Assembly (NCBI GenBank): GCA_031258055.1
Contig: JAIRNM010000203.1
Coordinates: 1 to 6,047 of the forward strand
Source: Bifidobacteriaceae bacterium
GTDB lineage: Bacteria > Actinomycetota > Actinomycetes > Actinomycetales > WQXJ01
Direction: 5' to 3'
DNA: 6,047 bases
Positions 1 to 6,047 of the stretch are shown in pieces (position 1 is the stretch's first letter; each line of letters starts with the position of its first letter). The translations under genes were made by a program, and so were the position numbers. The notes beneath the pieces are model-generated. The model searched no databases and had not been told where the DNA came from. It was given only the letters and a program-made list of their open reading frames with translations.

Positions 1-1467
1 GTGGTGTATGGGGCGGCGCTGTACACGACTGATCCGCAGGCGTATATCGGCGCCGGTCAAGGGTTGAAAGTCCTGAAGTACGGCAAGACCCGTAACCCGG
101 CCGCCCGGCGAACCGACCCCAACCAGGCCGAGCCAGTCGACACGGTCTCAGGTCGGGCGGTGCCCGATCAGGTTTTGGATACGTCTGCCGCCGCCGACGC
201 TGGCCGCGACCGGGTGGCCGTTGATGCCGAGCCGAGGCCTCGGCGGTCGCGTGTTCGTAAGAAGCGGTCGCATCAGCTGTCCGCTCCTAAGCCTCGGCCC
301 GCTCCTGCGAGCCGACCGGAGGTTGGGCTTAGTGTGCCGGTTGTTCAGGTGAGTGCCGAGGGGTGGGTGTTTGGTGTTGACCGGGCGGGTGGGATTGTGT
401 TGCCGGACCGGACCGTCTCGGGTAATCAACCAGCCACCTCGGAGCGGATACGGGCTGCGGATTGGCATCCGGAGGGGACGCGGTTTGTTCGGGTGTCTTC
501 TGGGGTGAAGGGTTTGGCGGCTTTGAGTTCCGAGGGGCGTGTCTATTACTTGAATTATGTTGATGGGCTGGCTGGTAACGGTCCGTTGGTGCGGGGGTTG
601 TTGCCGTTCCCGGAGGGCACATTGATGGTGGATGTGGCGGCGGGGGATGATTTCGTTTTGGCGGCTTCAGCGGATGGGCGGGCGCATGTGTTGACGATCC
701 GGCGTTTGCCGATTGGTGGTGGGGCTCTTAAGGAGGTCGCTGAGGTGGTGGTGGCTGATCTGCCGGATGGGGTACGGGCGGTGCGTGTCGCAGCTGGGCA
801 TGCGCATTGTGTTGTGTTGGACAGCGAAGGCCGGGTACACGCCTGGGGAGTGAACGCGTATGGGCAGTTGGGTGACGGCAGCAGGGTTGACCGGGACCAG
901 CCGGTGTTGGCAACAGCGTTCGCCCATAGCGGCCCAGTTGTGGAGATACATGCCTCAGCGACCGCGACCGCGGTGGTGACCGCTTCGGGGAAGATCCGCC
1001 AGGTGGGGGCGGTGTTAGCGGAGCGCCGGCGGGCCCGTCCTGTGTTCCAGGCATGCCCTAAGGGGCGCGCCCCAGGGCTGCCGAGGGGGACCACTGTGAC
1101 GACGATGTCTCTGGGTGAGGGTCATGCTTTGGCTTTAGCCAAGGACGGGCAGGTTTACGCTTGGGGTAGTAACGGCGCTTTACAGCTTGGTTGTGACCCG
1201 CAAATCAAAGTTTCCGCCCGTCCTAGGGGTGTAGAGGGGTTGCCGGACGGGCTTGAAGTCACCCAACTCGCCGCCGGTGAGATGTATTCCATCGCCTTGG
1301 CTACTGACGGTTCCGCCTGCGCTTGGGGTTGGAACGAGGAAGGACTTTTAGGTATCAGATCACCAGACGAACTCCAACGCCGCCCCGCCAAAATGTATTG
1401 GACACCCCAAGCCGCCACACCACAATCCACCCCACCACCGGCCACACCGCTACCGTCCACACCATAG
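1..1467 (+). CDS. RCC1-repeat beta-propeller protein, 5' end probably outside the window
   Basis: The visible part is 488 residues. Residues 112-470 divide into seven consecutive repeats of 47-53 residues, starting near 112, 163, 210, 261, 314, 367 and 420. Each has the RCC1 pattern: a V-x-V-x-x-G strand, then an A-L-x-x-[DE]-G-x-V strand. Blades 4, 6 and 7 keep the full signature ([36 protein letters not shown]), while 1, 2, 3 and 5 are degenerate. Seven repeats is the number that closes an RCC1 propeller. Residues 1-111 are Pro/Ala/Arg-rich, with a basic patch at 79-92. The C-terminus is a Pro/Thr-rich tail without a membrane helix. GTG at base 1 could be the start, but it sits on the window edge with no upstream sequence to judge, so the gene is best treated as 5'-partial. 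Bacterial RCC1 proteins have varied, mostly unknown roles, probably binding a protein or ligand; I assign no function. Leucine is mostly TTG, unlike the CTG-preferring downstream genes. Confidence 0.85.
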   Translation: MVYGAALYTTDPQAYIGAGQGLKVLKYGKTRNPAARRTDPNQAEPVDTVSGRAVPDQVLDTSAAADAGRDRVAVDAEPRPRRSRVRKKRSHQLSAPKPRPAPASRPEVGLSVPVVQVSAEGWVFGVDRAGGIVLPDRTVSGNQPATSERIRAADWHPEGTRFVRVSSGVKGLAALSSEGRVYYLNYVDGLAGNGPLVRGLLPFPEGTLMVDVAAGDDFVLAASADGRAHVLTIRRLPIGGGALKEVAEVVVADLPDGVRAVRVAAGHAHCVVLDSEGRVHAWGVNAYGQLGDGSRVDRDQPVLATAFAHSGPVVEIHASATATAVVTASGKIRQVGAVLAERRRARPVFQACPKGRAPGLPRGTTVTTMSLGEGHALALAKDGQVYAWGSNGALQLGCDPQIKVSARPRGVEGLPDGLEVTQLAAGEMYSIALATDGSACAWGWNEEGLLGIRSPDELQRRPAKMYWTPQAATPQSTPPPATPLPSTP

Positions 1468-1498
1468 CCAGCGGTCAGGCGTATCGCAGTCGTGCGGT

Positions 1499-1504
1499 TA
1501 GCCT
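1499..1504 (+). promoter_or_regulatory. Possible -10 element for a leaderless uvrC transcript
   Basis: TAGCCT fits the actinobacterial -10 pattern TANNNT. It ends 7 bases before the uvrC ATG at 1512, which would place transcription initiation at or next to the start codon. The stretch before the ATG has no convincing Shine-Dalgarno sequence, which agrees with a leaderless mRNA, a common arrangement in Actinobacteria. No good -35 is visible; GTCAGG around 1474-1479 is only weakly like TTGAC. A six-base match of this looseness can occur by chance, so this is a suggestion only. Confidence 0.3.
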
Positions 1505-1511
1505 AGTCGGC

Positions 1512-3503
1512 ATGGCCGATCCGTCCAGTTACCGCCCTGAGGCCGGTTCTATCCCGACCGATCCTGGTGTGTACCGGTTTAGGGACCGCTATGGGCGCGT
1601 CATCTACGTGGGCAAAGCCCGGAATCTGAGGGCGCGCCTGGCTAACTACTTCCAGCCGCTCGAATCGTTGCATCCTAGGACCAGGCAGATGGTTACAACT
1701 GCGGCCGGACTGGATTGGACGGTGGTCGGCACCGAAGTTGAGGCCCTAGCCCTTGAATACACCTGGATCAAGCAATTCGAGCCGCGCTTCAACGTCAAAT
1801 ACCGTGACGACAAGTCGTACCCCTACTTGGCTGTGACGGTGGCCGAGCAGTTCCCAAGAGCCCAAGTTATGCGGGGAGCGAAGCGCAAAGGCGTGAAGTA
1901 TTATGGGCCGTTCGGCCAGGCCTGGGCGATCCGCGAGACGCTGGACCTGATGATCCCGGTCTTCCCGCTCAGGACTTGCTCTAACACTGTTTTCCAGCGC
2001 TATCAGCGCCAGGGCCGGGCTTGTCTGCTGGGGTATATCGACAAGTGTTCGGCGCCCTGTATAGGCCGGGTCAGCGAAGAAGAGCACCGGCAGATCGTCA
2101 ACGATTTTATTGCCTTCATGGATGGCGACTCGGAGCGCTTCTTGAAGGGCATCCGCGAACAAATGGGCCAGGCGGCGGCCGAACAAGACTTCGAGCGCGC
2201 TGCCCGCCTGCGCGATGACGCTGCCGCCCTGTCCCGAGTGGTTGAACGCAACGCTGTTGTCCTGCCGGACCGGACCGAAGCCGACCTTTTCGCCATAGCC
2301 CAAGACCAGCTCGAAGCTGCCATCCAGGTTTTCTTTATTCGCCAGGGCCGGATCCGGGGGCAGCGGGGCTGGATCGTTGAGAAGGTCGAGGACCTCTCGG
2401 AAGCCGAGTTGACGGCATCGCTCCTGCAGACGGTGTACTCGGGTGACAACGAGGTGCCGCGCGAAATCCTGGTTCCGGCCGATCCCAGCGACCGGGCCCA
2501 GTTGACCGATTATCTGACCGGTCAAAGAGGCGCCCAAGTCACCATCAAAGTGCCCCGCCGCGGCGCCAAACGGGCCTTGGCTGAAACCCTCCACAAGAAC
2601 GCCGAGCAGGCGCTCGCCCTGCACAAGACGCGGCGCGGCGCCGCCTTGACGGCCCGGTCACAAGCCCTGAGCGAACTCCAGGAGGCGTTAGACCTTGATG
2701 ACGCGCCCCTCCGGATCGAGTGCTATGACATCTCGCATACCGGCGGCAGCTACCAGGTCGGCTCCATGGTGGTCTTCGAGGACGGTTTGGCCCGCAAGTC
2801 CGAGTACCGCCGCTTCAACATTCGCGGCCCCGAGGGCCTAGGCGCGGCTGACGACACAGCCGCCATGGCAGAGGTTCTGACCAGGCGTTTCGCCCATTCC
2901 GACAGCCCCGAAAACGTCGCCGCCGCAGGGGTGGGCAGTACCGTCGAGGGGCCCGATGCCGTCGGTGGGGCCAGCGCCGCCGGGAGGGAAGGCGCCGCCG
3001 GGAGGGTCGATGCCGTCGGGGCGGTGGACAAAGCCAGCCGACGCCGCTTCGCCTACCCGCCCACTTTGCGGGTGGTGGACGGCGGCGTGCCCCAAGTGGG
3101 GGCGGCCCAGCGGGTGATAGACGAATTAGCCGTCAAAGACGTCGCCTTGATTGGACTAGCCAAAAGGCTGGAAGAAGTCTGGCGGCCGGGCGACCCGTTC
3201 CCAGTTATCCTGCCGCGCGGGTCGGAGGGTCTTTTCCTGCTCCAACGCGTACGGGACGAAGCGCATCGTTTCGCTATAGCCGGGCACCGTAAGCGCCGGT
3301 CCAAAGCGATGACACGATCAGCCCTGGAGGCTGTGCCGGGACTAGGTCCGGCCAAGCGGAAGGCCCTGCTCAGCCGTTTCGGGTCAGTCAAGCGGATCAA
3401 AGCCGCCAGCCCAGCCGAATTTGCTGATGCGAAGGGGATTGGCCCCAAGCTGGCGCAGAAGATTGCCGATGTGCTCGCCAAAGATGGGAAACTGGACGGG
3501 TGA
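1512..3503 (+). CDS. uvrC: Excinuclease ABC subunit C (UvrC)
   Basis: UvrC is the dual-incision nuclease of nucleotide excision repair: it joins the UvrB-DNA complex and cuts 3' and then 5' of a lesion. At 663 residues it is close to the usual actinobacterial size. The GIY-YIG nuclease (about 17-95) shows GVY at 19-21 and YVGKA at 32-36. Cysteines 156, 171, 179 and 183 match the four that hold the reported iron-sulfur cluster. The UVR/UvrB-binding helix pair is about 205-245. The RNase H-like 5' nuclease (about 400-595) keeps D406 (CYDISH), D523 (VVDGG) and H585 (RDEAHRF). Tandem helix-hairpin-helix motifs (PGLG 609-612, KGIG 641-644) close the protein. ATG 1512 is chosen because [15 protein letters not shown] is the family's standard start; the frame is open back to 1323, but that stretch overlaps the RCC1 gene and is not UvrC-like. 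The oddity is a hexapeptide repeat at 472-507 inside the nuclease domain. Confidence 0.97.
   Translation: MADPSSYRPEAGSIPTDPGVYRFRDRYGRVIYVGKARNLRARLANYFQPLESLHPRTRQMVTTAAGLDWTVVGTEVEALALEYTWIKQFEPRFNVKYRDDKSYPYLAVTVAEQFPRAQVMRGAKRKGVKYYGPFGQAWAIRETLDLMIPVFPLRTCSNTVFQRYQRQGRACLLGYIDKCSAPCIGRVSEEEHRQIVNDFIAFMDGDSERFLKGIREQMGQAAAEQDFERAARLRDDAAALSRVVERNAVVLPDRTEADLFAIAQDQLEAAIQVFFIRQGRIRGQRGWIVEKVEDLSEAELTASLLQTVYSGDNEVPREILVPADPSDRAQLTDYLTGQRGAQVTIKVPRRGAKRALAETLHKNAEQALALHKTRRGAALTARSQALSELQEALDLDDAPLRIECYDISHTGGSYQVGSMVVFEDGLARKSEYRRFNIRGPEGLGAADDTAAMAEVLTRRFAHSDSPENVAAAGVGSTVEGPDAVGGASAAGREGAAGRVDAVGAVDKASRRRFAYPPTLRVVDGGVPQVGAAQRVIDELAVKDVALIGLAKRLEEVWRPGDPFPVILPRGSEGLFLLQRVRDEAHRFAIAGHRKRRSKAMTRSALEAVPGLGPAKRKALLSRFGSVKRIKAASPAEFADAKGIGPKLAQKIADVLAKDGKLDG
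2925..3032 (+). repeat. In-frame 18-bp tandem repeat inside uvrC, six units, outer ones degenerate
   Basis: Units start at 2925, 2943, 2961, 2979, 2997 and 3015, in codon phase, with rough consensus GYCGGGRGGGNCGRYGCC. They encode [30 protein letters not shown] and VGAVDK. The 15-mer GCGCCGCCGGGAGGG occurs exactly at 2974-2988 and 2992-3006. The 12-mer CGATGCCGTCGG occurs exactly at 2954-2965 and 3008-3019, 54 bases (three units) apart. The first and last units are the most diverged. The array lies between [11 protein letters not shown] and [16 protein letters not shown], a surface linker whose length varies among actinobacterial UvrC proteins, so it is probably a tolerated slippage or recombination expansion making a flexible Gly/Ala loop. 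Confidence 0.85.
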
Positions 3504-4444
3504 AGCAGCCCCGTGACTCGACCGAGGGAGTGCCGACTTTCCCGGCTGGCATCCCGATCCGCGACGCCCTTGGAGCCAAAGACGACCGCGGCGAAATCAT
3601 GATCATCACCGGCATGTCGGGGGCCGGGCGCACCCAAGCCGCTGGCGTGCTGGAGGACTTGGGCTGGTATGTGGTGGACAACTTGCCGCCGCAGATGATT
3701 GAGCCACTGGCAGGAATGATGACTCCAGTCGGGGAGGGCGTCAAGAAGTTGGCGGTGGTGGTCGATGTCCGTTCAGGCGAGTTCTTCCGCACCTTGATGG
3801 GCGCTCTCGAATCGTTGCGCCGCCACGGCATTGACCATCGGATCGTCTTCTTGGACGCCTCCGACGCGGAACTGATCAGGCGTTACGAATCGGTTCGCCG
3901 TCCCCATCCGCTCCAAGGTGAGGGCGGCGTCTTGGACGGCATCGGCCGGGAAAGGGCCTTGTTGACCGACCTGCGCGAACAGGCGGACGAATACGTCGAC
4001 ACCTCCGCCTTCTCCGTCCACGAACTAAGCGCCCACATGGCGAACATCGCCGACCCGGAACAAAAGGAAGAGGTGACGGTTTCGGTGTCTTCGTTCGGCT
4101 TCAAATACGGCGTCCCGGCAGACGCCTCAGCCGTGCTTGACGTGCGTTTCCTGGCCAACCCCTATTGGGTCGATGAACTGCGGCACTTGACAGGCGCTGA
4201 CCCGGCGGTTCGGGACTATGTGATGGCTTCGGGAGAGGCGAAACGGTTCTTGGAATTGTACGTTGAGGCCTTGATGGTGGCTCTGAAAGGCTTCGTCCGC
4301 CAGCGCAAACACCACTTGTCCCTAGCGGTGGGCTGTACCGGCGGCAAACACCGGTCCGTGGCGATGACTGAGGCTCTGGTCGCCATGTTGCGCGAACGCG
4401 GCGTACGGGCGCGTGCCAACCACCGTGACGCGGGGCGCGGATGA
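3500..4444 (+). CDS. rapZ: RapZ/YvcJ family P-loop nucleotide-binding protein
   Basis: The protein has 314 residues against about 285-300 for the family, the excess being an N-terminal lead of about 30 residues. The Walker A loop is GMSGAGRT at 38-45, followed by the family block [15 protein letters not shown] (50-64). A Walker B-like strand [11 protein letters not shown] (86-96) and [12 protein letters not shown] (127-138) follow. The C-terminal RapZ domain contains [12 protein letters not shown] (198-209), [10 protein letters not shown] (214-223) and [10 protein letters not shown] (278-287). In E. coli RapZ is an RNA-binding adaptor that controls glmS through GlmY/GlmZ and RNase E; the B. 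subtilis homologue YvcJ is a nucleotidase. The small RNAs are not known in Actinobacteria, so here I infer only a nucleotide-dependent role linked to amino-sugar or cell-wall metabolism. The GTG start at 3500 overlaps the uvrC TGA (GTGA), implying translational coupling; the later ATG at 3599 would cut into the first beta strand before Walker A. Confidence 0.95.
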   Translation: MKQPRDSTEGVPTFPAGIPIRDALGAKDDRGEIMIITGMSGAGRTQAAGVLEDLGWYVVDNLPPQMIEPLAGMMTPVGEGVKKLAVVVDVRSGEFFRTLMGALESLRRHGIDHRIVFLDASDAELIRRYESVRRPHPLQGEGGVLDGIGRERALLTDLREQADEYVDTSAFSVHELSAHMANIADPEQKEEVTVSVSSFGFKYGVPADASAVLDVRFLANPYWVDELRHLTGADPAVRDYVMASGEAKRFLELYVEALMVALKGFVRQRKHHLSLAVGCTGGKHRSVAMTEALVAMLRERGVRARANHRDAGRG

Positions 4445-5400
4445 GCGGGCGGGCGCGCCCCCCGAAGGTGGTGGCGCTGGGCGGAGGGCATGGTTTGGCG
4501 GCATCGCTCAGGGCGCTGCGCCACGTCACCGCCGACCTCACCGCGGTGGTGACGGTGGCGGATTCAGGCGGTTCGTCGGGGCGGCTGCGAGACGAATTCG
4601 ACTGCCTGCCGCCGGGCGACCTGAGGATGGCGCTGGCGGCTCTATCCGGGCACGACGAATGGGGAGTGACTTGGCGTCAAGTGCTGCAACACCGTTTTGG
4701 CGGGCAGGGACCGCTGGCCGGACACGCCATCGGCAATCTGTTGATTGTGGGGCTGTGGGAAATGTGGCCGGGCGATCCGGCTACCGGCTTGGACTTCGTC
4801 GGCAAACTGGTGGGCGCGGAGGGCCGGGTCCTGCCGATGGCCTCCGTGCCGCTTGATGTCGAGGCAGACATCACGCGACTGGTTGACGGCGCCGAATGGC
4901 GCACTTCAATCCGGGGCCAGGCGAAGGTGGCCACGGCGGCGGGCCGGGTCGAGGCGGTCAGACTAGACCCTCCCGACGCTCCTGCCTGCCCGGAGGCGGT
5001 CCAAGCCGTCAAAGCGGCCGATTGGGTAGTTTTCGGCCCTGGCTCTTGGTACACGTCGGTCATTCCGCACTTGCTCATATCCGAACTGGCGGAAGCCATT
5101 GGGGCGCCAGCGGTTCGGCGTTGCGTCACGCTGAATCTGGAAAGCCAAGCGGGCGAGACATCCGGCTACAGTCCAGCCGACCATCTGGAGGCGTTAAGCT
5201 CTTACGCACCGGGCTCACGCTTCGACATTGTGATCGCCGACGAATCGGTTGACGGCGATTTGGCGGAACTGGATCGTTGGGTGTCCCGGCAGGGGGGACG
5301 GCTGTTAGTGCGGCCGGTCCGGCGTCCCGGAGCGGGTGCCGTTCACGACTCGCTCAGGCTTGCCGCCGCTTATCGCGAAGCTTTCTTGGGAGGGGAATAG
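4441..5400 (+). CDS. yvcK: YvcK/CofD-like UDP-sugar-binding protein (gluconeogenesis factor family)
   Basis: This is a 319-residue cytoplasmic protein of the usual family length. The N-terminal nucleotide-binding loop is [16 protein letters not shown] (11-26). It is followed by [15 protein letters not shown] (36-50), [13 protein letters not shown] (57-69), [14 protein letters not shown] (94-107) and, near the C-terminal half, [15 protein letters not shown] (198-212). These are the diagnostic blocks of YvcK rather than of the F420 enzyme CofD. YvcK binds UDP-GlcNAc; it is needed for growth on gluconeogenic carbon sources and for normal cell shape in B. subtilis, and its mycobacterial homologue (CuvA) affects cell wall and morphology. 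The ATG start at 4441 overlaps the rapZ TGA (ATGA). A weak GGGG at 4432-4435 may help ribosome binding, but coupling from rapZ is the likelier route. The rapZ-yvcK-whiA order is conserved across Gram-positive bacteria. No key block appears damaged. Confidence 0.95.
   Translation: MSGRARPPKVVALGGGHGLAASLRALRHVTADLTAVVTVADSGGSSGRLRDEFDCLPPGDLRMALAALSGHDEWGVTWRQVLQHRFGGQGPLAGHAIGNLLIVGLWEMWPGDPATGLDFVGKLVGAEGRVLPMASVPLDVEADITRLVDGAEWRTSIRGQAKVATAAGRVEAVRLDPPDAPACPEAVQAVKAADWVVFGPGSWYTSVIPHLLISELAEAIGAPAVRRCVTLNLESQAGETSGYSPADHLEALSSYAPGSRFDIVIADESVDGDLAELDRWVSRQGGRLLVRPVRRPGAGAVHDSLRLAAAYREAFLGGE
5388..5395 (+). promoter_or_regulatory. Shine-Dalgarno sequence for whiA
   Basis: GGGAGGGG lies within the last codons of yvcK and ends 10 bases before the ATG at 5406. 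It is the clearest purine-rich ribosome-binding site in the window and supports the chosen whiA start. whiA is the only gene of the cluster that does not overlap its predecessor, so it needs its own site. Confidence 0.6.
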
Positions 5401-5405
5401 GGTCT

Positions 5406-5978
5406 ATGGCGTTGACCACGACCGTCAAAGAGGAACTGGGGCGCCTGAAGGTTGAAGCCCCTTGCTGCCGCAAAGCCGAAGTGGCTGTGACTTTGCGCTT
5501 CGCCGGCGGCTTACACATCATCGCGGGCCGGATCGTGGTCGAGGCGGAATTGGATAGCGCCTTAGCGGCCCGGCGTTTGCGCCAGGCCGTCGCGGACCTT
5601 TACGGCAACCGTTCGGAGATCGTCTTGGTGTCCGGCGGGGCGCTGAGGCGGCACAATCGCTTCCATGTGCGCTTCGCCGACGATGGCGAGGGGCTGGCCC
5701 GGCAGACCGGCCTGCTGGACTCGCGCGGACGCCCGGTATTGGGTCTTCCGCCCGCCATTGTCGGGGCTTCGCTCTGCGATGTCGAAGCGGCCTGGCGCGG
5801 CGCTTTCTTAGCGCACGGTTCGCTCACCGAGCCGGGCCGGTCGGGCGCTTTAGAAGTCACCGCGCCCGGGCCGGAGGCGGCTCTGGCACTGGTCGGGGCG
5901 GCCCGGCGGTTAGGGGTTTCAGCCAAGTCGCGCGATGTCAGGGGAGTGGACCGGGTCGTTGTGAGGGACGGTGACGCG
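5406..5978 (+). CDS. whiA: WhiA DNA-binding regulator, N-terminal part only; gene cut off by a chimeric junction
   Basis: WhiA couples a LAGLIDADG-like domain to a C-terminal helix-turn-helix. It activates division and sporulation genes such as ftsZ with WhiB in Streptomyces, and is present even in non-sporulating Actinobacteria. The 191 residues seen match the family throughout: [14 protein letters not shown] at the start, [18 protein letters not shown] (20-37), [13 protein letters not shown], the block [35 protein letters not shown] and [12 protein letters not shown] at the end. The full family protein is about 325 residues, so the rest of the first domain and all of the helix-turn-helix are missing. 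The frame stays open to base 6047, but the last 23 codons ([11 protein letters not shown] onward) do not resemble the expected continuation, which begins IGALLTRLGA in relatives; that stretch is explained by foreign sequence. The start is ATG 5406, 5 bases after the yvcK stop, behind a good ribosome-binding site. Confidence 0.93.
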
Positions 5979-6047
5979 GTAGAAGTTGCCGTCGGAGAGC
6001 ACCCGCAGCAGGCGGGTTTGCAGCTCCGGCGGCATGTCGCCGATTTC
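5973..6047 (-). CDS. ntrC: Fragment of an NtrC-type sigma-54 activator, probably joined by misassembly
   Basis: Read on the minus strand from 6047, the sequence gives [17 protein letters not shown] and then SDGNFYRV, ending near 5973. This is the Walker B / early AAA+ segment of NtrC (GlnG)-family enhancer-binding proteins. Proteobacterial NtrC normally continues FYRVGG, then about ten residues on reaches the block VIAATH; here the frame after FYRV turns into reverse-complemented whiA. Only about 25 residues are present and the gene's beginning lies beyond the window. Nearly all Actinobacteria lack sigma-54, so such a protein is not expected in the host of the upstream operon. It most likely comes from another organism, probably a beta- or gammaproteobacterium. 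The family call is firm; the exact orthologue (ntrC versus a close paralogue) is less so. Confidence 0.75.

Noticed and set aside
231..244. Perfect 14-bp palindrome GCCGAGGCCTCGGC
   Set aside because: It is inside coding sequence with no spacer or second copy. Short palindromes are expected in GC-rich DNA, so I do not call an operator.
1441..1467. LPSTP at the C-terminus of the RCC1 protein as an LPXTG-type sortase signal
   Set aside because: The glycine is a proline, and no hydrophobic helix or basic tail follows. Reading past the stop gives only 12 more codons, also without a membrane segment.
1446..1475. Inverted repeat ACCGCT / AGCGGT as an intrinsic terminator after the RCC1 gene
   Set aside because: The stem is only 6 bp with an 18-base loop and no following T run; it is within chance expectation.
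1323..1511. 63-residue N-terminal extension of uvrC starting at ATG 1323
   Set aside because: It lies mostly inside the RCC1 coding region in another frame, is Thr/Arg/His low-complexity, and has no counterpart in UvrC, whose normal start matches ATG 1512.
1746..2624. Long minus-strand open frame (292 codons) opposite uvrC
   Set aside because: It is the antisense shadow of a well-conserved UvrC region in GC-rich DNA, with no recognisable protein features. The other minus-strand frames are rejected for the same reason.
5600..5926. Minus-strand open frame opposite whiA as a real gene
   Set aside because: It is fully covered by conserved WhiA codons on the + strand, and its product is Arg/Pro/Ser-rich antisense translation.

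Overview
The window is 6047 bases of GC-rich DNA. All of its native genes lie on the + strand. The gene order uvrC - rapZ - yvcK - whiA is the classic conserved cluster of Actinobacteria, and the proteins are actinobacterial in style: UvrC opens with a [25 protein letters not shown] start, and WhiA carries the [13 protein letters not shown] and [15 protein letters not shown] blocks. I cannot name a genus. The sequence looks like the end of a draft or metagenomic contig, because both edges cut through genes and the right edge carries foreign sequence (below).

Region by region. Positions 1-1467 hold a protein whose body is seven RCC1-type repeats (a probable seven-bladed beta-propeller), preceded by a basic, disordered-looking stretch and followed by a Pro/Thr tail. 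Its 5' end probably lies outside the window. A 44-base gap follows, with a possible leaderless promoter for uvrC. uvrC (1512-3503) encodes the nucleotide-excision-repair nuclease and contains an unusual in-frame 18-bp tandem repeat at 2925-3032. rapZ (3500-4444) overlaps the uvrC stop by 4 bases, and yvcK (4441-5400) overlaps the rapZ stop by 4 bases. whiA starts 5 bases after the yvcK stop (5406) and runs off the right edge.

The four-gene block reads as one translationally coupled operon. UvrC cuts damaged DNA beside UvrB. RapZ is a nucleotide-binding P-loop protein and YvcK a UDP-sugar-binding CofD-like protein; both are linked in other bacteria to amino-sugar, cell-wall and carbon metabolism. 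WhiA is a DNA-binding regulator of cell division and sporulation genes. The RCC1 gene uses different codons (TTG-dominated leucine, G/T-rich coding strand) and looks like an unrelated, separately evolving gene.

The most important anomaly is at the right end. From about position 5973 to 6047 the sequence stops being whiA. On the minus strand it encodes a piece of a proteobacterial NtrC-family sigma-54 activator ([17 protein letters not shown], then SDGNFYRV). The switch occurs at a short shared string, GACGCG. The simplest explanation is a chimeric contig end, so the last 23 codons of the apparent whiA frame should not be believed. I found no new defence or mobile system, CRISPR array, tRNA or rRNA in this window.
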